Below, piece after piece: positions 1 to 4,758 of a DNA stretch of 7,357 nucleotides. The translations under genes were made by a program, and so were the position numbers. The notes under the pieces were generated by a model. It saw only the letters and a program-made list of their open reading frames with translations. It ran no database searches and was not told the DNA's origin. The stretch is taken from the NCBI RefSeq assembly GCF_946885955.1, contig NZ_CAMPHI010000091.1, positions 1 to 7,357 of the forward strand. The letters run 5' to 3'. Source of the stretch: an uncultured Pseudomonas sp. (GTDB taxonomy: Bacteria > Pseudomonadota > Gammaproteobacteria > Pseudomonadales > Pseudomonadaceae). The stretch's first letter is position 1, and the number at the start of each line of letters is the position of its first letter.

Positions 1-897
1 CTCGCCCTGGTTGAAGAACGCCAGCACCAGACCTTCGGCGGCCTTTTCGATAAAGCTCGGCTCGGCCTGCATGATGTCTTCGAAGAAGATGTTCGGCGAC
101 TTGCCGCCCAGTTCCACGGTTGACGGGATGATGTTCTCGGCGGCGCATTTGAGGATGTGCGAGCCGACCGGAGTGGAGCCGGTGAAGGCGATCTTGGCGA
201 TACGCTTGCTGGTCGCCAACGCCTCGCCGGCCTCTTTACCGAAGCCCTGCACCACGTTGAGTACGCCCGGCGGCAGCAGGTCGCCGATCAGCTCCAGCAG
301 CACGGTGATCGACAGCGGGGTCTGCTCGGCTGGCTTGAGCACGATGGCGTTGCCGGCGGCCAGGGCCGGGGCGAGTTTCCAGGCGGCCATCAGCAGCGGG
401 AAGTTCCACGGAATGACCTGGCCGACCACACCCAGAGGCTCATGGAAATGGTAGGCGGCGGTGTGCTCGTCGATCTCGGCGGCACTGCCTTCCTGGGCGC
501 GGATGCAACCGGCGTAGTAACGGAAGTGGTCGGCGGACAGCGGCACGTCGGCGTTCAGGGTTTCGCGCACGGCCTTGCCGTTGTCCCAGGTTTCGGCGAC
601 GGCGAGCAGCTCGAGGTTGGCTTCGATACGGTCGGCGATTTTCAACAGAATCAGCGAACGGTTGGCCACCGAGGTCTTGCCCCAGGCATCGGCCGCGGCA
701 TGGGCGGCGTCCAGGGCCAGCTCGATGTCGGCGGCGTCGGAGCGCGGGAACTCGCCGATCACCGAGCCATCGACCGGGCTGGTATTGGTAAAGTATTGAC
801 CGTTGACCGGGGCGACGAACTCACCACCGATGAAGTTGCCGTAGCGTGGCTTGAGGGCGACGACGGAGCCTGGGGTACCGGGTTTGGCGTAAATCAT
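1..897 (-). CDS. exaC: NAD-dependent acetaldehyde dehydrogenase ExaC-like, N-terminal part (3' end outside window)
   Basis: Aldehyde dehydrogenase superfamily enzyme that would oxidise acetaldehyde and related aldehydes to acids with NAD+, taking the product of the PQQ alcohol dehydrogenase. The visible 299 codons start at ATG 897 with AGAGG about 8 nt upstream. They show the usual order: an N-terminal segment with [10 protein letters not shown] near residues 19-27, the oxyanion-hole motif PWNFPLLM with Asn165, the NAD-binding stretch KPAEQTPLS near 188-196, FTGSTPVG near 238-245, and the general base Glu262 in VELGGKSPN. The reading frame leaves the window after FFNQGE, so the catalytic Cys, expected about two residues on, is not seen. 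A full-length member has about 506 residues. It is divergent from the pqqA cluster. In P. aeruginosa exaC also sits next to pqqA, behind the cytochrome gene exaB; no exaB is present upstream of exaC here. Family assignment is secure; exact aldehyde preference is not readable. Confidence 0.93.
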   Translation of the reverse strand, partial: MIYAKPGTPGSVVALKPRYGNFIGGEFVAPVNGQYFTNTSPVDGSVIGEFPRSDAADIELALDAAHAAADAWGKTSVANRSLILLKIADRIEANLELLAVAETWDNGKAVRETLNADVPLSADHFRYYAGCIRAQEGSAAEIDEHTAAYHFHEPLGVVGQVIPWNFPLLMAAWKLAPALAAGNAIVLKPAEQTPLSITVLLELIGDLLPPGVLNVVQGFGKEAGEALATSKRIAKIAFTGSTPVGSHILKCAAENIIPSTVELGGKSPNIFFEDIMQAEPSFIEKAAEGLVLAFFNQGE

Positions 898-977
898 GAT
901 GGTGACCTCTATCTGTTGTCGGAGCCTGCTGCCGGGAACTTGGAGCAGGTCATGGTTCGATATTAGAAAGCCGTCGG

Positions 978-1004
978 TTACGCCGGTATGCGCCCATGGC
1001 ACAC
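978..1004 (-). CDS. Possible 8-codon leader ORF upstream of exaC
   Basis: On the exaC strand, a GTG codon at 1004 lies 5 nt after a strong Shine-Dalgarno-like GAGGAG (1015-1010) and opens a minimal ORF reading MCHGRIPA then TAA, ending 80 nt before the exaC start. An alternative overlapping ORF from ATG 997 gives 15 residues and ends at 950. The strong ribosome binding site with nothing substantial behind it is the only reason to list it. It could be a leader peptide, a relic, or chance. I do not recognise it. Confidence 0.25.
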   Translation of the reverse strand: MCHGRIPA

Positions 1005-1106
1005 AACTTCTCCTCATTTGGTAGTAGAAGCCGCCTTCACGCCGGGTGGTTCAGCCTGGTTGCTCGCGGCACCGCGCGTAATGAGCGGGCAAGCCTGGGT
1101 CCGTAG

Positions 1107-1123
1107 GGTGCGCCCTGCGCACC
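1107..1123. repeat. GC-rich hairpin, probable fragment of an intergenic repeat
   Basis: Perfect 7-bp stem GGTGCGC / GCGCACC around a 3-nt loop, preceded by CCGTAG. The CGTAGGGTGCGC start resembles short dispersed repeats common between pseudomonad genes, and CGTAGG also bounds the repeat at 5616-5685 in this window. No T-run follows on either strand, so it is not a convincing terminator. Confidence 0.45.
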
Positions 1124-1244
1124 GCTGTTCATTGCCACCTATGCGCAAAGGGGCTTAGGCCTGCATTCCGCATACAACTCACTATTGGCACAGCACCTTG
1201 ATATTGGGCTGACGAGCCTCATACCCAATGGCTTGAGCAATTAA

Positions 1245-1272
1245 CCAATATAGAGTGGCGCGCCAATATAGA
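1245..1272. promoter_or_regulatory. Direct repeat CCAATATAGA, two copies 18 bp apart, around a TGGCGCGCCA palindrome
   Basis: Exact 10-bp copies at 1245-1254 and 1263-1272 lie on the same face of the helix to within about three bases. The 10-bp palindrome TGGCGCGCCA (1256-1265) sits between them and overlaps the second copy. The upstream bases CAATTAACC (1238-1246) recur at 1408-1416. The arrangement suits binding of a dimeric regulator or response regulator, but no named regulator can be assigned. Confidence 0.35.
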
Positions 1273-1340
1273 AAGTAAATAAAATCCATACATTTAAGAC
1301 CGGCAAAACATACTGAGCTTATAAGCAAAACCGCCCCGCC

Positions 1341-1360
1341 TTCTTGATTGCAATCAAGAA
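1341..1360. promoter_or_regulatory. Perfect 20-bp palindrome, candidate operator
   Basis: TTCTTGATTGCAATCAAGAA reads identically on both strands, with two uninterrupted 10-bp half-sites and no spacer. It lies 161 bp upstream of the pqqA start in the AT-rich half of the divergent region. A perfect inverted repeat of this size in noncoding DNA suits a dimeric helix-turn-helix regulator. As RNA it would need a loop and would lose the central pairs, and no T-run follows, so a terminator role is less likely. Confidence 0.5.
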
Positions 1361-1374
1361 CCGGGCAGTATTCC

Positions 1375-1446
1375 TTAATTAAATTTCCGCCGCAGCACAG
1401 CCACTACCAATTAACCGATTAATTAACTCCAAAGTCTTATTAATTC
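1375..1446. promoter_or_regulatory. AT-rich stretch with repeated TTAATTAA-type motifs upstream of pqqA
   Basis: TTAATTAA occurs at 1375-1382 and 1419-1426. ATTAAC occurs at 1410-1415 and 1422-1427 (12 bp apart), and ATTAATTC near 1440. Such motifs are rare in the surrounding GC-rich DNA. They may be an UP element, binding sites for an H-NS-like (MvaT) protein, or a regulator array for the pqqA promoter. No -35/-10 pair is convincing. Confidence 0.3.
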
Positions 1447-1521
1447 ATCTCGATACCTGCCTGTAGCCTCAAGTTGCAATACCGCCAAAACAATCAACTC
1501 AGCCATAACAGGAGATCGGCC

Positions 1522-1596
1522 ATGCAGTGGATAGATCCGGATTTTTGCGACCTACGTCTGGGCTTCGAAGTCACCGCGTACGTTTACGTGCGTTAA
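1522..1596 (+). CDS. pqqA: PqqA-like ribosomal precursor peptide (24 aa)
   Basis: Substrate peptide for PqqD/PqqE: in PQQ synthesis PqqE crosslinks a Glu and a Tyr of PqqA, and these two residues become the cofactor skeleton. The 24 codons start at ATG 1522, 7 nt after AGGAG, and contain the family core DLRLGFEVTAY with the ExxxY pair Glu16 and Tyr20, and the usual final Arg. Differences from the textbook sequence, where the tail after Tyr is like FANR, FASR or ISNR, are the tail VYVR with an extra Tyr22, Ala19 before the Tyr, Cys9, and an acidic start (MQWIDPDF). It is the first gene of the plus-strand cluster, separated from pqqD by 55 nt containing a strong stem-loop. Precursor identity is well supported. 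Whether the end product is PQQ is open, because pqqB and pqqC are not here. Confidence 0.88.
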   Translation: MQWIDPDFCDLRLGFEVTAYVYVR

Positions 1597-1607
1597 CCCT
1601 TGAATCC

Positions 1608-1630
1608 GGCGGGGCGCTTACCGCCCCGCC
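1608..1630 (+). promoter_or_regulatory. Intercistronic stem-loop between pqqA and pqqD
   Basis: A perfect 9-bp GC-rich stem (GGCGGGGCG 1608-1616, CGCCCCGCC 1622-1630) closes a 5-nt CTTAC loop, 11 nt after the pqqA stop. No U-run follows, so it is not a classical intrinsic terminator. It is more likely a 3' stabiliser or partial attenuator that keeps pqqA message in excess over the enzyme genes, as expected when the first gene encodes the substrate. Confidence 0.6.
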
Positions 1631-1651
1631 GCATCAGCCGCGAGGCAGGTC

Positions 1652-1945
1652 ATGACTCAGCTCCCGATAGACCCGGCGGACCATTTCGAAATCCGCCCAC
1701 CGTTCATGTTCCGCTGGGAACACTCGCAGCAGGCGCATGTTCTGCTGTACCCGGAAGGCATCGTCAAACTCAATAAAACCGGCGGCGATATTCTCAACTG
1801 CTGCGACGGTAAAACCAATGTCGGCGAATTGATCGAGAAACTCGGTGCCCTTTATGAATTATCCGATGTGAACGTAATTCGCACTGGTGTATTACGTTTC
1901 CTGGAGGTGTCCCGTGACAAAGGCTGGATCAGAATTAAGGCTTGA
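1652..1945 (+). CDS. pqqD: PqqD, RRE peptide chaperone (97 aa)
   Basis: Small winged-helix RiPP recognition element that binds PqqA and presents it to the radical-SAM enzyme PqqE. The start at ATG 1652 follows GAGG by 6 nt. The family pattern is plain: FRWEHSQQAHVLLYPEGIVKLN (about residues 20-41) for the beta-hairpin, then TGGDILNCCDGKTNVGELIEKL for the first helices, and a C-terminal helix ending in WIRIKA. Length is normal for stand-alone PqqD (about 90-100). It is separated from pqqA by only 55 nt, where pqqB and pqqC would normally stand in Pseudomonas. Its last 32 bases overlap the start of pqqE, so the two are probably translationally coupled. Unlike Methylobacterium PqqCD it is not fused to PqqC. 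Confidence 0.93.
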   Translation: MTQLPIDPADHFEIRPPFMFRWEHSQQAHVLLYPEGIVKLNKTGGDILNCCDGKTNVGELIEKLGALYELSDVNVIRTGVLRFLEVSRDKGWIRIKA

Positions 1946-3059
1946 CGGCAATGGCAACCCGGCCTGGTTGTTATTGGAACTGACTTACCAGTGCCCGTTG
2001 CAATGCGTGTTCTGCAGCAACCCGCGCAACTTTGCCGACTACCGCCGCAATGAATTGAGCACAGCCGAGTGGATCGACGTGATGCGCCAGGCCCGGGAGC
2101 TCGGCGCCATGCAGATCGGCTTTTCCGGCGGCGAACCAACCTTGCGCAAGGATCTGGAAATCCTGGTCGCAGAAGCCGATCGCCTGGGCTACTACACCAA
2201 CCTGATCACCTCCGGCATCGGCCTCACCGAGGCGCGTCTGCGCGCGCTCAAGGAAGCCGGCCTGCGGCATATCCAGCTCGGTTTCCAATCCACCGACCGC
2301 GCCACCGCGCGGCAACTGGCCGGTGTCGATTGCCTGGAGCGCAAGCTCGGCATGGCCCGGACGATCAAGGCGCAGGGCTTCCCGATGGTGCTCAACGTGC
2401 CCATCACCCGGCAGAACATCGCGCAGATCCCGCAGATCATCGAATTCGCCGCCGAGCTGGGGGTGGACTACGTCGAGCTGGCCAACGTGCAGTACTACAA
2501 CTGGGCGCTGCTCAACCGCGAGCAATTGATGCCGACCCGCGAGGAACTGCAACGCGCCGAAGCCCAGGTGCAGGAGGCTCGCGAGCGTCTGGGCGACAGC
2601 CTGACCATTTTCTTCGTCATCCCCGACTATTACGAAGGCCGACCCAAGGCCTGTATGAACGGCTGGGGCGCCATTCACCTTACGATCGCGCCCAACGGCA
2701 ATGTACTGCCCTGCTCCCAGGCCAGCAGTTTCGAGCACCTGGATTTCCCCAATGTGCGCCAGCAGCGCCTGGGCGACATCTGGCACGACTCACCGGTGTT
2801 CAACCTGTACCGCGGCGACGCCTGGATGCCGCAGCCGTGCCGTTCGTGCGATGAGAAGGAAAAGGACTTCGGCGGCTGCCGCTGCCAGGCCCTGCTGCTC
2901 ACCGGCAATGGCAGCAACACCGACCCGGCCTGCAGCAAGTCACCGCATCACCAACTGGTGCGTCAGGCGGTGGCGCTGGCGCAGTGCGCGCCGCGCTCGG
3001 AGGGCGTGCTGGTCCCGCGCCATGCCAGTCAGGGGGTGAATCTTGAAACTGCCCCATGA
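1914..3059 (+). CDS. pqqE: PqqE, radical SAM / SPASM peptide crosslinking enzyme (381 aa)
   Basis: Forms the C-C bond between the Glu and Tyr side chains of PqqA using S-adenosylmethionine and Fe-S clusters, with PqqD as chaperone. I choose GTG 1914, 6 nt after GGAGG; the in-frame GTG at 1887 would add nine unrelated residues. The product opens with PAWLLLELTYQCPLQCVFC, giving the radical-SAM ligands Cys27, Cys31 and Cys34, followed by GFSGGEP for SAM binding. The SPASM domain keeps every auxiliary-cluster ligand of characterised PqqE: Cys247, Cys267, Cys309, Cys312, Asp318, Cys322, Cys324 and Cys340, including the unusual Asp ligand and the CRSC...GGCRC and TDPACSKSPHH motifs. Length is typical. 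Its end overlaps the next small gene by 17 bp. It should be active, which makes the missing pqqB/pqqC more striking. Confidence 0.95.
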   Translation: MTKAGSELRLDGNGNPAWLLLELTYQCPLQCVFCSNPRNFADYRRNELSTAEWIDVMRQARELGAMQIGFSGGEPTLRKDLEILVAEADRLGYYTNLITSGIGLTEARLRALKEAGLRHIQLGFQSTDRATARQLAGVDCLERKLGMARTIKAQGFPMVLNVPITRQNIAQIPQIIEFAAELGVDYVELANVQYYNWALLNREQLMPTREELQRAEAQVQEARERLGDSLTIFFVIPDYYEGRPKACMNGWGAIHLTIAPNGNVLPCSQASSFEHLDFPNVRQQRLGDIWHDSPVFNLYRGDAWMPQPCRSCDEKEKDFGGCRCQALLLTGNGSNTDPACSKSPHHQLVRQAVALAQCAPRSEGVLVPRHASQGVNLETAP

Positions 3060-3144
3060 TTCCTTCGCCGGCACCCTGGGCGCCGGCCTCGCCCTGACCC
3101 TAGGCTGCTACCTGCTGCTGCGATTCTGGCTGGTCGGCCCATGA
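3043..3144 (+). CDS. Small single-pass membrane protein (33 aa)
   Basis: Not a family I recognise. The ORF starts with TTG 3043, 6 nt after AGGGGG (3031-3036), overlaps the end of pqqE by 17 bp, and stops in an ATGA overlap with the next gene, so it fills exactly the gap between two operon members. The product begins MKLPHDSF, then has one hydrophobic helix of about 20 residues (GTLGAGLALTLGCYLLL, 13-14 residues of it strongly apolar), and ends RFWLVGP. Arg27 just after the helix and acidic or polar residues before it give weak topology cues. The good ribosome binding site, the precise fit and the clean TM pattern support a real gene. The following gene also encodes a membrane protein, so a small accessory subunit of it is a reasonable guess, like other tiny subunits of membrane redox complexes. 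Confidence 0.65.
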   Translation: MKLPHDSFAGTLGAGLALTLGCYLLLRFWLVGP

Positions 3145-3641
3145 ACGCCATCGACCTGCTGGCGCGCTATACCCACCTGTTGTTCGCCCTGGTCTGGGTC
3201 GGCCATAACTACGCCAACTTCATCCAGAACCCCAGGTTCGTGCCGCTGCACAACGGTATCGACACGGCGACGCTGAACCGCGATCTGGAACGACGGATGA
3301 AGCGCGAGCACGGTATCTTCCGCTACGCCTCGCTGGCAGTCTGGGCCTCCGGAATGCTGATGCTCTGGCAGCGCGGTTGGCTGGAAGACGCCCTGCTGCT
3401 GCAAGGCCCGCTGGCGGTGATCGGCCTGGGCGCATGGATCGGCACGCTGATGCTGCTCAACCTGTGGCTGGTGCTCTGGCCGCACCAGAAGAAGCTGCTG
3501 GGCTTCGTCCCGGCCAGCCTGGAGGAACGCGTGCGCTGCTCGCGGATCACCTTCCTGTCTTCGCGCAGCAACACCATCCTGTCGATTCCCCTGCTATTCC
3601 TGATGGCGGCTGGCGGTCATGGTCTGCAACTCTTTTATTGA
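3141..3641 (+). CDS. Four-helix membrane protein resembling the PuuD urate hydroxylase membrane domain (DUF989-like, 166 aa)
   Basis: Integral membrane protein with hydrophobic segments at about residues 8-26, 60-78, 86-112 and 145-163. Residues resembling the membrane domain of PuuD, the cytochrome-c-linked urate hydroxylase, are an opening ARYTHLLFALVWVGHNY (His12, His22), the HGIFRY segment (His57), LNLWLVLWPHQKKLLG (His115) and an ending SRSNTILSIPLLFLMAAGGH (His160); SRxNTxxSIPxLFxM is the clearest match. The protein is about half the length of a PuuD membrane domain and lacks its C-terminal cytochrome c. The histidines in or near helices could bind heme b or a metal. It starts in an ATGA overlap with the small TM gene and its last 23 bases overlap the aminotransferase gene. 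A membrane electron-transfer or oxygenating role in the pathway is inference. The family match is made from remembered motifs and is moderately sure. Confidence 0.7.
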   Translation: MNAIDLLARYTHLLFALVWVGHNYANFIQNPRFVPLHNGIDTATLNRDLERRMKREHGIFRYASLAVWASGMLMLWQRGWLEDALLLQGPLAVIGLGAWIGTLMLLNLWLVLWPHQKKLLGFVPASLEERVRCSRITFLSSRSNTILSIPLLFLMAAGGHGLQLFY

Positions 3642-4758
3642 AAGTGCCGGGTCTATTAAAAGCGCCGGGGCCGACAGCGCCGGCCAGCGCTACAACTTCG
3701 CCGCCGGCCCGGCGACGCTGCCGGCGCAGGTGCTCCGGCAGATCCGCGAAGACCTGCCGGACTGGCAAGGTAGCGGCCTTTCCCTGCTGGAGCAGCCCTT
3801 CACCGGCGCGCCGTTCAAGGACCTGATGCAGCAGGCCGAAGAAGACCTGCGCCGGCTGCTGGCGATACCCACGAACTATCGGGTGTTGTTTATGCACGGC
3901 GGCGCCACCTGCCAGTTCGGCCTGCTGCCGCTGAACCTGCTCGTCCCCGGCCAGTCCGCCGACTACCTGGAGAGCGGCTACTGGGCCAGCAAGGCGATCG
4001 CCGAGGCGCGCCGCCATGCGCCGCTGAACATTATCGCCAGCGGCCGGAGCAATGACTTCAGCGCGCTGCCCGAGCCCGGCCAATGGCGTCTGGACCCACA
4101 CGCTGGCTACTGCCACGTCACCAGCAACGAGACCGCCAACGGCCTGCAACTGCAGGATTTCCCCGCGTTGCCGGTGCCACTGGTGGCGGATATGAGTTCG
4201 GATTTTCTCACCCGCCCGCTGCCGGTCGAGCGCTTCGGCCTGATCTACGCCAGCGCGCAGAAGAACCTCGGCGTCGCCGGTCTGTGCCTGCTGATAGTGC
4301 GCGACGACCTGCTGAAAACCCCGCGACCCGGGCTGCCTTCGCCATTCAGCTACGCCCTGCAGGCCGAACAGCAGAGCCGCCTGGGTACCCCGCCGAGTTT
4401 CGCCCTGTACTGCGCCGCGCTGATGCTGCGCTGGACGCTCCGCCAAGGCGGGCTCGCGGACATCGCCAGCAGCAATGGACGCAAGAGCGAACTGCTGTAC
4501 CGCGGCATCGACGCCAGTGACCTGTATCGCTGCCCGCAGCAGCCAGCGCAGCGTTCGCCAATCAATGTCTGCTTTCATTTGCGCGAACCGCACCTGCTCA
4601 CCCCGTTCCTGCAAGAGGCCGAGCGAGCCGGGCTGTTCAACCTGCGAGGCCACGCCGCGGTCGGCGGGGTGCGCGCCAGCCTGTATAACGCCATGCCGCT
4701 GGCGGGGGTCGAACGGCTGTTGGCCTTTATGCACGATTTCGAACGCCAGCATGGTTAG
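3619..4758 (+). CDS. SerC-like PLP aminotransferase lacking the phosphate-binding residues (379 aa)
   Basis: Class V, fold-type I aminotransferase close to phosphoserine aminotransferase along its whole length: RYNFAAGPATLP (24-35), GSGLSLLE (51-58), NYRVLFMHGGATCQF (86-100), GYW with Trp122, CHVTSNET, VADMSSDF with PLP-ring Asp191, ASAQKNLG with the PLP Lys215, GTPPSFALY, GHAAVGGVRASLYNAMP with the carboxylate Arg352. Relative to E. coli SerC, His41-Arg42 is Phe61-Thr62, Arg329 is Ala346 and Asn239 is Gly256; Lys198, Asp174, Trp102, His328 and Arg335 are kept. So PLP chemistry and carboxylate recognition look intact, while phosphate recognition is gone. It is unlikely to be the housekeeping SerC and probably acts on a product of the PqqE pathway (inference). 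ATG 3619 is the only usable start and gives a 23-residue extension with three Ser-Ala-Gly units. It overlaps its neighbours by 23 and 8 bp. Confidence 0.85.
   Translation: MVCNSFIESAGSIKSAGADSAGQRYNFAAGPATLPAQVLRQIREDLPDWQGSGLSLLEQPFTGAPFKDLMQQAEEDLRRLLAIPTNYRVLFMHGGATCQFGLLPLNLLVPGQSADYLESGYWASKAIAEARRHAPLNIIASGRSNDFSALPEPGQWRLDPHAGYCHVTSNETANGLQLQDFPALPVPLVADMSSDFLTRPLPVERFGLIYASAQKNLGVAGLCLLIVRDDLLKTPRPGLPSPFSYALQAEQQSRLGTPPSFALYCAALMLRWTLRQGGLADIASSNGRKSELLYRGIDASDLYRCPQQPAQRSPINVCFHLREPHLLTPFLQEAERAGLFNLRGHAAVGGVRASLYNAMPLAGVERLLAFMHDFERQHG

Larger units (their letters stand above)
898..1521. other. Divergent regulatory region between exaC and pqqA
   Basis: No protein-coding gene of normal size is supported in these 624 bases. 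The left half is GC-rich and holds the exaC leader and a small hairpin. The right half, from about 1200, is clearly more AT-rich than the rest of the window and holds a direct repeat, a perfect 20-bp palindrome and several TTAATTAA-like motifs, listed separately. Promoters for both exaC (leftward) and pqqA (rightward) should lie here, but I could not identify a convincing sigma-70 pair. Confidence 0.7.

Noticed and set aside
157..966. Long plus-strand ORFs opposite exaC (also 11-454)
   Set aside because: They are antisense shadows of a clear aldehyde dehydrogenase with conserved motifs; their translations show only the composition expected of GC-rich antisense frames.
1186..1202. Sigma-54-like TGGCACAGCACCTTGAT
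   Set aside because: The TGGCAC block is good, but the downstream element is shifted by one base and lacks the GC of the -12 box.
1597..1651. Remnants of pqqB or pqqC between pqqA and pqqD
   Set aside because: Only 55 nt are present, occupied by a stem-loop and a ribosome binding site; no room for a remnant.
1971..2786. 271-codon minus-strand ORF opposite pqqE
   Set aside because: The pqqE frame is fully conserved over this range; the antisense frame has no recognisable domain.
4475..4750. Upstream extension of the PyrD-like ORF
   Set aside because: This part lies inside the aminotransferase gene in another frame and has no similarity to PyrD; the start at 4751 gives the family's expected beginning.
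3547..4752. 401-codon minus-strand ORF opposite the aminotransferase
   Set aside because: Longer than the real gene but rich in Gln/Arg/Ala/Gly without any family motif, while the plus strand encodes a SerC-like protein along its full length.
3619..4758. Housekeeping phosphoserine aminotransferase
   Set aside because: Loss of both phosphate-binding arginines and the setting in a pqq operon argue against it, although the fold is the same.
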